Below, in pieces: positions 34,761 to 47,373 of a DNA stretch of 64,000 nt. Every line of letters starts with the position of its first letter. The stretch's first letter is position 1. A model generated the notes under the pieces. The model saw only the letters and a program-made list of their open reading frames with translations. It searched no databases and had not been told where the DNA came from. Source of the DNA: Lutraria lutraria (Eukaryota; Mollusca; Bivalvia; Venerida; Mactridae); NCBI GenBank assembly GCA_964023205.1, contig OZ026847.1, positions 632,501 to 696,500 on the forward strand. Direction: 5' to 3'. Made by a program: the position numbers and the translations under genes.

Positions 34761-37700
34761 AACATTATGAGCTTGATGGTGAAAGGTCATATGTTATGTG
34801 ATTTGGCTTCTAATTCCCCTTGAAGGATCTAAAGTCATGTGTGTTTTAAATTTAGTCTCTTCTGAAACTGAATGGTACCTATAAACAAACATAAAGTATA
34901 GAATGAATGTTTGTTGCCTTCCTGTGCTGTTTAAAAAGATGATCTGTGTTTTACAATTAAGGCCCTTGTCAATTAAAAAAAAGTAAAAGACATTTTTTCC
35001 GACTTGATAGTGTGTAAGGGTGGCAAATGACATTTTTAAGAGACTTTTTGTTATAATTGTATTCATGATTTAGACTTTATCATCTTTGAAAAAATGCATA
35101 AATATCACATTGATATAATTTGTAACACTCGCTTCAAAATATTTCGACATAAAAATCGATAATCCTTTTTGCCACTTCTCAAAGAGTTAATCATTTCAAG
35201 GTCACAGTTACCCCATCATGCAAATTTGACTTATACCCCGATCAATTAATCTTTTTTGTACAACCAAATCTACCAATACCCGCTTATAGTACACTATCAT
35301 GATATTTTATCGCAATAAGCCAGTTATTGTATTAGCAAACCATTGATATCCGCTCTGATATTGAATGAATAAAAAAACACCACTGAAATACGGTATTACC
35401 AAAGGACAAAATAGGGAATTAAATATTTAAACGATTTTCAAGCTAACGGTTCGATAGATAGTCAATAAAGTATTGATATTTGTATTGTAGTGTTTCATTC
35501 ATTCACTCACGTTTGTACATACAACATCTCACCCCATCAACAAACGGTTCATCACCATCATGGTAAGCTTAAAGTTTTTATACTTTTTAAATCTATTTTT
35601 CAATTGTTTTAAATACTATGTATACAGCTGTAAAACCAATGTTCTTCTTTGCTTGTTACTTTATTTTAGTCACATGCCATTTAAAATTGCCTATGGTATG
35701 TATATGATTTAGGTGTGTTTTAAAACTGTAAGCAGCATGTAGTATAGGTTATCTAATGTCATGAAGCATAAAAGACTTCAAATACTGTTTCGAAGTATCA
35801 GTTAACAGAATTATGCTGAATATATAATATTAATTATTAGACATTTGTAACTGTCGGTGAAAACAATTTTTTCTGAAGAAATGATGAAATATTTAAATTT
35901 GTTACTGGGTTGATACACAAATGGTAGGAAAAGAGTTCTGCTGATCTGAAGTGACTGTGTGGAATCTATAAACTACATGTACATGTGTATTCATTTATGG
36001 TGCTGTATCTATAAAATAATAAAATACATGATTGTGCGTGTATGTTAATTCATGGAGGAAATTTTGTATTACTTCACAGAACATGTTTAACATCAGTCTT
36101 ATATAGTATACTGATGCACTAACTTTGAAAACAGAGATTAAATTCTTCACTGTCAGGTCCTTATAATGCAGATCAAAACATTGATTACAATATAGTATGT
36201 TAAAAGGTCAACCATTTCTTACTTAAGTTTCTGTAATTAATTGTTTCCATTTTTTATGTTTTAAATTTGCATGAACATGCTAATTAAGGTAGTTTTGATT
36301 AGATGAGGACTTTCTGAAACACCTTATAGTGAATTACCAGATACGTATGAAATATGTCGGTTATATGTTTCTGGCAAGATATTTTGGTTCAAGATATGTT
36401 GCAAAATAACAACATTTTACTTAATTGTTGTATGATATATGAAACAATAACTAGACCCTATTATATACCTGACAGATTGATTATTTTACTATGTGGCCAA
36501 GCCATATCATCATTATAACCAAAGCTAATCCTATATCAAAGAACAAAAATTGTAGCATTTTAGTGATTTTGACAGGGGAGGGCATTATAATGTTTATAGA
36601 GACATTTTTGTTGCAGTAAAAACATTACATAGATCAATACTGATTTAACTGCCGTATTTTGTCTACATTACATCACTTAAGATGTAAATTCAAAAAGTTC
36701 CCTTAATCTGTTAACTGATGTATGTGGTACAAACCATTCTATAGTGTGTAAACATTCACTTAAGTTTATAAGTCACTGACAACAAATTAGGCATCTCAAG
36801 CTACTGAAGCACTTTCTAGGTTAAGTATTTGAAGAAATATTTTACTGTTTGAATGAACTGCAAGGTGTCTTTACTGTTAATATACCGCCTGAAGGAAAGG
36901 CCAGACTAAATCCTGTATATAAATACATCAATGTTTAATGGCTCGTCTCAAAGTTGCTCAGTAAACAGGGCTGAATGTTGTAAATAGACATTTCATACCA
37001 AATTTGAACTCCTTCTGAAAAAATTTTATCATTCAAAATCAACTGTTTAAACAAAACATTTAGCCGTGGATGAGTTACTTCATTGAGTTGATAAGCTGTA
37101 TCGGAATTGAGTGTTATCTCTTTACATAAAATATGTAAATATTGATCTTAAGTCTTCAATAATGGGGCCTTTAGGGGGGTTTGTTTAGTACCCATTCATA
37201 TAGCATTTTATTCTAAGTTTTATGTGAACATTTAATTGTTTGTACCTATATGGTTCACTTAGTTCAGATTTCATAATATTAATTGGCATTAAGAAATTTG
37301 TTTAAATCGAACACCATTTTGTATAATCAATATGTCCCTTAAATGTTGGAGATTTTATTTTTATGTACATTTATTTGTAGAATATGTACATGTACTACAT
37401 GTGCTGCCCTACAAAGAATAAATGAAAAAAACGTACATATTTAAAATAGAAGTAAAAACACAAACACTTAACACAAAAAAATTATTTTGACTGACAGTGT
37501 GCTAAAACAATAAATATTGTTACATACCCAAAGTATTGTAAGGCACTACTTACAATATAGACAGTAAATATAATTATCATTATAAATCATTATAATTGTC
37601 AATGTCATTATTCATTATGAATACAAGCAAATTCTTGTAATAACTAAGACATTAAAACCACAGACATATTGTCAGGTGCCCACCTCAGTAATGTATACAT

Positions 37701-37774
37701 GAATATTGAATAAGAAAATTATACGACCACAGATACAAAATGTGCTATGCAATAATAATGATGTCATGCAACTA
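34761..37774. other. Intergenic, possible tiny first exon at 35562
   Basis: No long open frame. At 35560-35562 an ATG in CATCATG is followed directly by GTAAGC, a strong donor, after a short C/A-rich leader (about 35500-35559). This could be a one-codon first exon. No matching downstream exon was found. Confidence 0.3.
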
Positions 37775-38556
37775 CGAGGGGTGTCCCAGAAGTTTGTGGA
37801 CTTTTTCCACATCTCGTTTATTTGTCGGTAGATTTGGCTGTTTTTTATCATATCCTGTCAGTTGTTGTTTCATAATGTTTTTCTGAGCGGAGATACAGTA
37901 AAAAACAACAAGAGTGGAACTACTGCGGGAAATATTATCATGACGTCAACTGGCGACGTGAAAGTACGGGCGGTGATACAGTTTTGCATGTCGCTGGAGA
38001 AAACTCCAACACAGACAGATAAGATGATTAAGGAGTCTGGTCATTCGAAATGCAGCCGATCACTAGTATTTAAGTGGCACAAACGACTTAAAGAAGGTCG
38101 GGAGTTGATAGAAGATGATGAAAGTTGTGGACAGTCCTGACTTGACTCCCGTGTGTTTCCAGAAGTTAAAGTCCCAACTACGTGATATACACTTTAACAG
38201 TGCAGATGAGCTTGTGCTCGAGACCCAGAGGAAAGTGTCATCATTCGACAGCCAATGGTACAGGGACACATACAGCAAGTGGGTAACATATCATATGAAG
38301 TACATAAGAACAGGTGGGGACTATATTGAAAAGGTTTGATGAGCGTCAGACTGTGTTGCATTGCTGAGTGGCAGTAAGTGACCTTGTGAAAACTTTTGTA
38401 AAAATATATGTCTAATGTATACATAATGTATCTTCGTGATTTTTTATCATTATGCTTAGGATAGATTAAACTTATGATGGAAGCGATAATTTTGTCTCTA
38501 ACTTATACATTGTTTGAGTTATGAATCAAGTTCACATACTTCTTGCACACCCCTCG
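37775..38556 (+). mobile_element. Internally deleted mariner-type transposon
   Basis: Ends CGAGGGGTGTCCCAGAAGTT and, inverted, CGAGGGGTGTGCAAGAAGTA form ~30 bp terminal inverted repeats. TA dinucleotides flank both (37773-37774, 38557-38558), the mariner target signature. The element is 782 bp, against about 1.3 kb for an intact mariner. It carries the transposase N- and C-terminal ends joined by a large deletion, so it cannot make transposase but could be mobilised in trans. Confidence 0.9.
37940..38339 (+). pseudogene. Mariner transposase, deleted and frameshifted
   Basis: From 37940 the frame reads MTSTGDVKVRAVIQFCMSLE, then a helix-turn-helix region ending KWHKRLKEGRELIEDDESCG, stopping at 38140. 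These are the N-terminal DNA-binding part of mariner transposases. An overlapping frame from about 38128 reads DSPDLTPVCFQKLKSQLRDI and ends YIRTGGDYIEKV, the C-terminal part starting at the SPDLAP-type motif that carries the third catalytic Asp. The middle, with the first two catalytic Asp residues, is gone. The junction lies at GGACAGTCCTGA (about 38130), which serves both frames, and the two halves are out of frame. Confidence 0.85.
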
Positions 38557-38857
38557 TACATACAGTATTTTACAAATCTTAGCAAAATTGTCAGCTAGCT
38601 TATAACATACAATGATTGAGTCATTTAATGCTTTTAAGGCTTAATTGTCTTCCAACCCACAATAATCCAGCGTAGTTCAACCTTTGACCTTAAAGTTTTA
38701 GTAATTGATAAATAATTAAGTCTTGCATGATACTTAAAGCAATGCAAAGATTTACAATCAGTCATGAATTGTGTTTTACATCCAACAAGGTATTTCTGGT
38801 CTTTGTCACATATTTGGCAGGACCAGCCCAAAAGAATTAATTCAGTACTTGTATGTA
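38557..38857. other. Spacer between two mobile elements
   Basis: AT-rich, nothing recognised. Confidence 0.5.
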
Positions 38858-39354
38858 TGGTGGCTGATTTCTGCCATTTCGTATAATTGTGTCTTCGCCC
38901 CCAAAAGTCGAAGCCCGAGGACACGAACACATAATAAATTGGCCAGTTGTCGTGTCGTGTATTCGCCCTCTAAGGTATAGAAGGCGAAGACACGACACGA
39001 CAACTGGCCAATTTATATAACACACAAAATATTGAAGGCGAAATAATGATATTTTGATAGGCAAACACACAAAATCTTCTCTTATAGAGTTTCGTGTCGG
39101 TGGGTATGAAATCTTTGTATCGGCACCCTATATTTGACATGTGTTCGTGTCTGCGCCTCGAAAGGCGAAGACACGACAATTGGCCAATCGCCTATCAAAA
39201 TAACATTATGTCGCCTTCAATATTTTGTGTATTCGCCCTCTAAGGTAGAAGCGAAGACATGACAACTGGCTAATTTATTATTTGTTCGTGTCGTCATGCT
39301 TCGACTTTTGGGGGCGAAGACACAATTATACGAAATGGCAGAAATCAGCCACCA
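38858..39354. mobile_element. 497 bp foldback element with nested palindromes
   Basis: The outer arms TGGTGGCTGATTTCTGCCAT... continue through TTGTGTCTTCGCCCCCAAAA and GTCGAAGC, and match the inverse right arm nearly perfectly for over 60 bp. Further in, two more inverted pairs occur: GGCCAGTTGTCGTGTCGTGT with its inverse 20-50 bp later, and AATATTGAAGGCGA...TTTTGATAGGC with GCCTATCAAAA...TCGCCTTCAATATT. The direct repeat TATGTA borders both sides (38852-38857, 39355-39360), a possible 6-bp target duplication; a 4-bp ATGT reading is also possible. No transposase. Confidence 0.8.
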
Positions 39355-39360
39355 TATGTA

Positions 39361-41107
39361 AGACAGCTAGCTACTACAGTTATACAAATTGCATTCCATT
39401 ATGACTGACACATATTTTCTGTCTTATTATACAAGTGTCCACCTACACTAGCTGTCTATATCTGAACATTCACAGACAATCTCTTGTATTTAAATTCATT
39501 GATTTTTTTTTAATACAAGAGGTAGATTAATCATAGATATGCAATATTGGGGCCATCTTTACATGACCCGTTTTTATCAATATGTCTTGTCTGTTTACCA
39601 GTACTCTAATGTGTCAAACATTTTATCACATGCATTCTAAATTCCAAGCTTATGTTGTTGAAATTGGAACATACCACATCTGTGATATTTCTTTGAATTT
39701 AAATATTTGATAAAATTGTTAGTTCTAAAATGCAAATTGGTACAATTTACATACTTTTGAAAGAAATTGTAATTCCATCATATAATCAAACATGCATTGG
39801 GTTACGACCCTTAGTAGACATATACCATGATATACTAAATTACCTGCATATTCCACAACAACAATAGTGTTGCCATAGTATTTAACAAAGCTAGTAGACT
39901 CCTAAAATGGACAGAATACAATACATACAGATATTCTTAACTTCAAGTACAGGAAATAGATCCTTTTTTCAAAATCAACATTTAAATACATGTAGCACAT
40001 ACACACAAGTTGTAAAAAAGCCCTGATTCATTCATAGAAAATGTTAATACTGTTATGTGACAAGTTTTTCTGGAACGATGATTTGTTTGTAAGAAGAAAG
40101 CAGTCACTTTGACCTATTTTTATAAATATTTCAGCATAATTATGGAGTAGTTACGCCAGCACATGATCAGACTACCTTTGTCATTCATTTAAACATTGTT
40201 ATAAAAATTCAAATACCTCTGATAATTATATTGTTATTTGCAAACCAAACAATTATAACATATTTAAAAAATGTGGTAACTCTTTTACTACAATTATAGT
40301 AAAAATAACTAATTAAGTGTAAAATAAAAATATTTTCAGGTTTTTTAGATAATTCATTTACAATGCTGCCTTTACAATTTACAGTGAAACAAAGGACTTA
40401 CTAACAAAAGCCCTCTGACAATATTATCCAGTTTTGTGTTACAAAGAATATAATTAGTTGTTCCATTCATGTCATTTGTAAAAAGGGGCAGATCAATATA
40501 ACCCCTAATTGTGTAGAGAAACAAAAATAATAATTAGGGGCATGACTAAACTTTGACACAATAACCACTCATGTTATCAAACTTTACATTTTGTTCATAC
40601 AGTTGAAAGACATAAATACTTTATCTATGACAATAACCAATTTTGGTTTTGTGTCAAGATGTTCAACTTTTATGTTGTAGTTAAGTTGAAATCCATTACA
40701 CTGGGCCATGTGATAAATATGGTTCATCATACACTCAAAATATGTTCCTAATACCATAAAATGACTATACTCAGATATTCAAGGAATCATGCCCCTTTAG
40801 TCTTGAATACATCAACTTTGAAGTTCCTTTATTCCTTTCAGCCCGGGTACAAAAACTATTGAAAGTTTGTTATGATCATCAAGTCATACATGCTTAGCTA
40901 TGACAAATCAGGTATATGTATATGTATATCATTTTGAAGTACTTAAGCCATTGTAACACTTAAAGTTGATTAACAACCATAGGAATGAGATTGAATCTTT
41001 CAATAGTCAGATGGTGGTGCTAAGCATCACACATACACTGCAGTAATTTGAACTTTGTCAAATGGTACAACCAAAGTCACCCTGTCAGCACCATATATGT
41101 TGCAGTC
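39361..41107. other. Intergenic, no gene seen
   Basis: AT-rich. TATATG repeats occur at about 40914-40928. Nothing else was recognised. Confidence 0.5.
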
Positions 41108-41480
41108 ATACCATAGTCAGGTCCATGTAAACATACCATACTCAGTTCCATGTAAACATACCATACTCAGGTCCATGTAAACATACAATACTCAGGTCCA
41201 TGTAAACATACAATACTCAGGTCCATGTAAACATACAATACTCAGGTCCATGTAAACATACCATACTCAGGTCCATGTAAACATACAATACTCAGGTCCA
41301 TGTTTTTTTTAACATACCATACTCAGGTCCATGTCAACATACAATACCAAAATTCATGAAAACATACCATACTGAGGTCCATATAAACAAAATTATTATA
41401 CTTATATATAGGTCCATGTAAACATAGTCATACTATACCTAAGTCCATGTAAGAATATAACCAGGTCTATGTAACCATAG
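41108..41480 (+). repeat. 25-bp minisatellite, ~10 units plus decayed edge
   Basis: Units CATACTCAGGTCCATGTAAA then CATAC. One unit has a T-tract insert (41305-41312). After about 41340 units lengthen and diverge. Confidence 0.85.
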
Positions 41481-41700
41481 CATATCAATGCTCATGTAAA
41501 TGTAGTACATGTACTATATAGTACCCAAATTCATATAATCATACAGTGTCTACTCATTGTTAATATGATAATATAAGTGATTCAAGTCCCATAAGCTTAT
41601 AAATTTATCGGTCGTAATAGTTTCTGTTTGTTCTATAACAGAGGAATCCGGCGTTTTCCTCTCGTGCATACTTTATAGCAAGAAAAAATGTTTCCGAAAT
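41481..41700. other. Spacer, no feature seen
   Basis: AT-rich, nothing recognised beyond GAGGAATCCGGCGTTTTCCT at 41641, which could be the edge of a dispersed repeat. Confidence 0.35.
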
Positions 41701-41790
41701 CACCATCATATTTTTTTCAATATCATTGAAAAAAAACTATTTATAGAACAGCTGTGTTTTCCGCAGTCATGTTATGCACACTGCATAAAG

Positions 41791-41812
41791 TGACGTCACG
41801 CTCCCTATATAT
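41791..41812 (+). promoter_or_regulatory. CRE-like palindrome followed by TATA-like motif
   Basis: A perfect TGACGTCA (41791-41798) is followed 7 bp later by TATATAT (41806-41812). This arrangement resembles a cAMP-responsive core promoter. No downstream exon was identified, so it may be chance or part of a repeat. Confidence 0.25.
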
Positions 41813-41950
41813 TTCAAGTTTACAAAAGCAAAAATTACAGCTAGATGAGTGTTTTAAGAAGAAATAGGACTCATTTCGTCGGTAATAATTATCTTCGGAT
41901 AATATCAGCCACTGTTTGTTTTTTTGCATATTTTTATAGCAAAATGTTCA

Positions 41951-44310
41951 TGTGGCTTTAAACCTTTGTAAAAGAATTCTTATATTCTTTTAAAACACTG
42001 ACATTGAGAAACACAGATTTTTTCTGAACTGTGGAAGAAAAAGGACTCAGAACTGTAACAGCCTTTCACTTAATGATAAAACGAGTACTGTAAATTATTT
42101 AAGTTAAGTATAACAAAATCTAAAAGACAGCACTTAGATTTTAAGCTCATGTTTTTAATCAGGAAGGAGTATACCAGGAAAAGCTTTAAAAACATGACAT
42201 GTTAACCTTAACGCACTTCACCAGTACTTGAGAATTACATAGAAATCAATTTACATAAAGATCAGCACAGTAATTCACATTATAAACTGCACATATTGGT
42301 ATGGTTTTGGAAAATGTCCCTTAAGAGCATTCCTGTTCTTAAATATAAACAACATAAGTGGCCCCATATCTTACAAACATGGTAATAAACCACAGATTTC
42401 TCAAAATTTGAGTTGCACTCACAAGTATGTAGATAAGAGACAAAATATTCTCCCATAAAACATTCATTATGCTATCAATTTCAGAAAAACTCATAGCCAT
42501 AATATCAAAGATGTAAAAAATAACACTAATGTCAAAGATGTACAAATGTCTCTTTTATCAAAGATGTAAAAATCAGTGGCTCCAGTAGGTTTAAAAAGAA
42601 GTGTATTTTAAAGAGGAGAAATGACTGCGAAATCTAATAAAAGTTTAGTTTTGAAACAGTTTTAGTAAAATCTAAATACATTGTCAGCCAATATGAACTT
42701 TTATTCTTTAAAGAAGTTCAATACATGATAGATTTGGTTTAAGTTACTAAAACTACTCATAAAGAGAATAACCTCATGACCATGGACAATAAAAGAGGAA
42801 TAGCCAATTAATAATTCAAAAATAAAGTGAAAAGATATAATTGCATATACATTTTTATATTGGTTTTTCGGTGAATATTCCCATACATATTTAACCAATC
42901 AAAGACTATTAAAAACAATGATCATTGTTCGTCAGTGAATGACAGGCAACTGTTACAAAAGCATGAAATATGAAAAGTGATCATGTAATTTTGATTCCAA
43001 ATGACATTCTGACAATGAGGCTAACTCAAATGTTCACTCAACTGTTCTCCACAAAACGGGGTCCCAAATTTTAACGGACAAAAATGTTCAAATATTTATC
43101 TCGACTGAAGTGTTCCAGTTTTCATTAGTACAAGTGTTAAGACCTTGGTAATCTTATACTCTAAGATCCCTGTTATGGTATACCATACAATATCTCCTAT
43201 CAATGTTTCACTTTATTTACATTACCGATATTCAAGTGTTGAAAAGTCAATAGGTTTTACAGGGATGATTAAGCACACAAGTGAATTGACCTAGCATATT
43301 TGAAAAGGGACGCCAAAAAGCCCCTAGTCATTATTAATCCATCTTAGGCATACATACCCTGAAATTTAGTCAAGCATACCAGACGACTGAAAACAAACTA
43401 TGTACCTTAAAGAAATCCCATTTCCAAATTTCCAATCTTTGTCAAAATTCATAAAGTCTTTTCACAAAAATAATAGTAAGCGGGTGGGGTAAGTCTGAAA
43501 TTTAAGGGTAGTTTTTGTGAGAATCAAGTGATTTGTAGGGAAGAAGAGGACTGTTGACTTACCTGTATGAGTTCAAAATTTATCATCACATAGTTCATCT
43601 CATATCTTATCCCCTGAAAATGCAAGGTAGGCTTTGATTTGATATTTTGTAACATAGATAAATGGAGTTGATTCCTAGTTTAGTCGGGATGTTTCTCAAA
43701 TATATGTTTAAAGTAATAGATTGCTTTTTACAATGGCTCAAAGCAGCGTAAGGTGAAAGCATCAATTCAAATGAGTTTTGTGTAGAATGAAGTTCATGTA
43801 TATGTAACTTGGTGAATGTAAAGAAGCATGTCAGATTATAAACAAATTGCCTTGTACTAAATGGTCACCATGGCTTTTGCCAGAAATAGGTATTTTGCAT
43901 TTGTGACATTAAAATGCTCTGTAGAGCTTTTAAACCAATTATATATATAACATGATGTAAGTTAAAAAATATTTAGCTCCTGAAAAACAACTGGCATAAA
44001 TTAATAGCATAGTACACATTAGACAAATAATATTGTACCTGACTGAGGACCAACAAGTCATTATGTTATTACATGTACTTAAAAACAATGTTGCTTTTAA
44101 AATTGTTAAATTTCTTCAATGTTTGTGCGTTTGAACCCTGGGTTTGGTATTATGTTCTCAGCAGTTACGTCTTAAGTCATTGATCTGAGTGACTCATGTT
44201 GAGATATTGACAGTAACTTGAAGGGAACATAAGGTAAGTACTGGCACTGAATCCAGGAAAACTGGTTAATCCAAAGTATGTAGTTAAAATACTGTTGAAT
44301 ACAAGTGGAA
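41951..44310. other. Intergenic, no gene seen
   Basis: AT-rich. TCAAAGATGTA recurs three times between 42507 and 42570. No long open frame. Confidence 0.5.
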
Positions 44311-45687
44311 CTAGAACTATCACTAAAGGTGATGAATACCCCCAGATGCGGCCTTGACACAGTTATTGTTACATTTTACAGAGGGAAATATAATGCATTT
44401 TCATTTTTTAATACCTGCAAATTGTTGCTTAGATATATCCTGACCAGTTTCTAAATATACATTATATAAAAAATAACAAAGGGCCATAACTCATTAAAAT
44501 TTACTTGGACAAAACCTATTGTGGACATGCACAACTTGGCAAACTACTTATCACTTCTAAGACGTTTCACTGAATTCCTGCATGTAGTTGCTGAGAAATG
44601 GTACGGGCAAAATTAACCTAATTGTATAAAACAAAGGGCCATAACTCAGTGAAAATTAATCCAAACAAAACCTGGTTATTGCATGCACAACTTGGCTAAC
44701 TGTTTATAACTTCTGTGAAGTTTCATTGAATTCCTATGAGTAGTTACTGAGATATTGTATATACACTGTATAAAAAACAACAAAGGGCCATAACTCAGTG
44801 AAAATTTAACAAACCAAGACAAGTTTAATGCATGCACAACTAGGCTAACTACTTATCACTTCTGAGAAGTTTTATAGAATTCCTGGCAGTAGTCAATGAG
44901 AAATAGTCAGGACAAAATTTGCCTATTGTATACACTGTAGAAAAAAACAAAGGGCTATAACTCAGTTAAAATCAATTCAAATTTAAAATGATTTAAGCAT
45001 GCACAACTAGGCCAACTACTGATCACTTCTGTGAAGTTTCGTTGAAATCCTGTAAGTAGTTGCTGAGAAATTGTCCGGACAAAATTTGCCTATTGTATAT
45101 ACTGTATAAAAAAAAACAAAGGGGTATAACTCAGTGAAAATTAATCCGAACGAAAATTGCTTTAAGCATGCACATTTAGGCTTACTACTGATCACTTCTG
45201 TGAAGTTTCATTGAGATCCTGTGAGTAGTTGCTGAGAAATTGTCCGGACAAAATTTGCCTATTGTATATACTGTATAAAAACAACAAAGGGGTATAACTC
45301 AGTGATAATTAATCCGAACGAAAATTGCTTTAAGCATGCACAACTAGGCTTACTACTGATCACTTCTGTGAAGTTTCATTGAGATCCTGTGAGTAATTGC
45401 TGAGAAATTGTCCGGACAAAATTTGCCTATTGTATATACTGTATAAAAACAACAAAGGGGTATAACTCAGTGAAAATTAATCCGAACGAAAAATGCTTTA
45501 AGCTAGCACAACTAGGCTTACTACTGATCACGTCTGTAAAGTTTCATTGAAATCCTGTAAGTAGTTGCTGAGAAATTCTCCGGACAAATTGTGTCTACAG
45601 ATGCACGGACCGACCGACCGACCGACCGTCAAGCGTGAATCCAATATAGCCCCCATATATTTCATATCTGGGGGTATAACGATGAGA
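44311..45687 (-). mobile_element. HINE/pearl-like element H3 with tandem core
   Basis: On the minus strand the element begins near TTATACCCCCAGATATG (stem CCCCCAGATATG/CATATATGGGGG) and has a run of GGTCGGTCGGTCGGTCGG. Its core is seven ~150-170 bp tandem units (44478-45600), and it ends in hairpin ATCAC-CTTTA-GTGAT, AGTT and CTAG followed by T. CTAG on the plus strand is at 44311-44314. It has no open frame. A tandem-repeat core between short structured ends is the layout reported for bivalve pearl elements, which are grouped with Helentron-associated HINEs. Confidence 0.65.
44478..45600 (+). repeat. ~150-170 bp tandem core repeats of H3
   Basis: CAAAGGGCCATAACTCAGTG or a variant occurs at about 44478, 44634, 44782, 44949, 45116, 45286 and 45455. 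Each unit also has GCATGCACAACTAGGCT, GATCACTTCTGTGAAGTTTC and GTAGTTGCTGAGAAATTGTC. The last three units are the most alike. Confidence 0.9.
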
Positions 45688-46423
45688 TAATATTATAAAA
45701 CTTGACTATAACCTCACCAGAAATAATCTTATATGTGTCTCTGATCATCACTGTGCCTGCAGCATCAGGATCATAACTGGTATGTCATGTTGTAGTTTAT
45801 GAAAGTAAGAGATTTATAGAATATTTCACTCCTGCAATGTTAAGACAATACTAAAATATATAACCTTACCTATTGTACACCTTCCAAATCTAAATCATCT
45901 GTACAGCACAGGGGGTCCTTTGACTTTTGTTGGAACTTTAAAACCTCAAATTTCTGAAAAATCATCCAAACAGCATAGTTAAAATATACTAGTAATTCAA
46001 TTTACCAACTTCTAACTTTTCGAGATAGAAATATGTATATTCAAACGAGAAATGAGTACATTAATTTACCCTATGAGCTTTGCATCTTATTGACTCCAGT
46101 AATTATCTAGTCCTGGCAGACTAAGGTTAGGGGTATGGTTAATGTTTGCATGAAAGAAAATGTCCGAATGCACAATTACTTAAATTAGAAGAGAGCTGAA
46201 CAGTTAGTTAACAGGTGGACAGTTGAGACCTGGCCATTATACACACGTTTGCTTCTTATGTGCAAGGTCACATGTCACCTAGTAAGCATTATGTGTTAAG
46301 GATGGCAGTTTCTTATAGGTGGACTGAATCCATTACTTGACCGTTATTTCAACTCTCTACTGTTACAGAATGACTGTTGATAAACATTCTGACCAAAGAA
46401 TGTAAACTAAAAAAAATAGTTGG
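45688..46423. other. Spacer, no feature seen
   Basis: AT-rich, nothing recognised. Confidence 0.5.
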
Positions 46424-46640
46424 AATACTTGGAAACTAAACATTAGTGGAGCTTTCCTTAGCAATCATTTGCTCGACGCACATTTATTTTGTTGCCGACC
46501 AAGAAATTTAAATACAACATTTTCCTACATCTGCCATACAAAGGAAGAACTAAGTTCCTGTTCCATGTTGTGGTGCAAGTCAATTAAGTTCCTGTTCCAT
46601 GAGTGCTTTCAGTACTTTGATTGATATTGTACAGTTTTCT
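46424..46640 (+). repeat. Dispersed repeat D, copy 2
   Basis: Shares TTGGAAAC, GCTTTCCTTAGC, CTACATCTGCC, TAAGTTCCTGTTCCATG (present twice here) and TTCAGTACTTTGATTGATAT with 18781 and 50291. Confidence 0.55.
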
Positions 46641-46855
46641 ATAACAAAGTCAAGTATCTTGTTTACTGAGTGTGATGTATTTTTAGGTTGTTATCCAGAT
46701 TATCGTACTATGTATTTAATGATAACAGATATTAAAGTTGCATTTTCCATGAAATTATCATTATCATTTAAAAAGAATTGAACTCTTAAAACTGAAGCAG
46801 TATGGTACAATATGTATATAGTACTTGTATTTATAAATTGGCTGTAATATTAACA

Positions 46856-46928
46856 GCCCAATTAGCTCAGTTGGTAGAGCATCTGACTTGCAAGCAGGAG
46901 GTTGCAGGTTTAAGCTCCACATTGGGTA
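46856..46928 (+). tRNA. tRNA-Ala(TGC)-like sequence T4, probably a pseudogene
   Basis: The acceptor arms GCCCAAT and ATTGGGT pair over 7 bp (one wobble). The D-arm is GCTC...GAGC, and the anticodon loop CTTGCAA gives TGC (Ala). The anticodon stem has one mismatch. The T-stem GCAGG/TCCAC has two, and the T-loop reads TTTAAGC, not TTCGAAT. It is the best preserved of three related copies (24842, 57066). The 5' and 3' flanks are shared with the copy at 24842, so this is a member of a dispersed repeat and may not be an active tRNA gene. Confidence 0.45.
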
Positions 46929-47185
46929 CATTATTTTCCTCCTCCTATTTCAAAAGAAAACTGCCTATATTTTAATATGGTGCATCAAACTAGTTTATAA
47001 TGCTTCATACTGGTCAGGAGCTGTTTGGTCATTACTAAGTAGAAATGTGTCCATCTGAGGGTTATATCTAGCTCTCTACCAGCTGAGTGTACACTGGATG
47101 GGCAATCAGAGCTCTGAAATGATTAAATGATACTTTGTTTAAATTCTCTCCTAAAATGAAAGTGATGAACAAAAGACTTAGAATA
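46929..47185. other. Spacer, no feature seen
   Basis: AT-rich. Its first ~25 bp (TTTCCTCCTCCTATTTCA) belong to the repeat that carries T4. Confidence 0.5.
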
Positions 47186-47373
47186 TACAGTGTAAACTCC
47201 ATGGACGGTCATCTCTAAACAACGGCCGACCTCCCTGTTACAGCCAGTATACTAGCAACCCAAATGGACATTTTATTCTATTTTCACTCTATCTCTCTTA
47301 ACAACAGCCACCTTCTTATAACAGCCATTTTTGTCCTTCCCATTGGTGGTTGTTGTAGGGAGGTTGCACTGTA
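47186..47373. mobile_element. MITE family C
   Basis: TACAGTGTAAACTCCATGG at the left, GGGAGGTTGCACTGTA at the right. The interior has AACAACGGCC/AACAACAGCC and TAACAGCC motifs. The ends resemble family A, the interior does not. Confidence 0.65.

Noticed and set aside
38837..39179. Overlapping 69-77 codon frames on both strands
   Set aside because: They lie in the arms of the foldback element and mirror each other.
40844..40870. TTCCTTTCAG acceptor that could follow the one-codon exon at 35562
   Set aside because: The frame after it stops after six codons (PGYKNY).
2441..45688. Classic Helitron A|TC...CTRR|T boundaries for the HINE-like elements
   Set aside because: A TC end can be found for the elements at 2441 and 44311, but the paralogous flank comparison at 24285 places the end at TTATGCCCC, so a Helentron-type T-rich site fits better.
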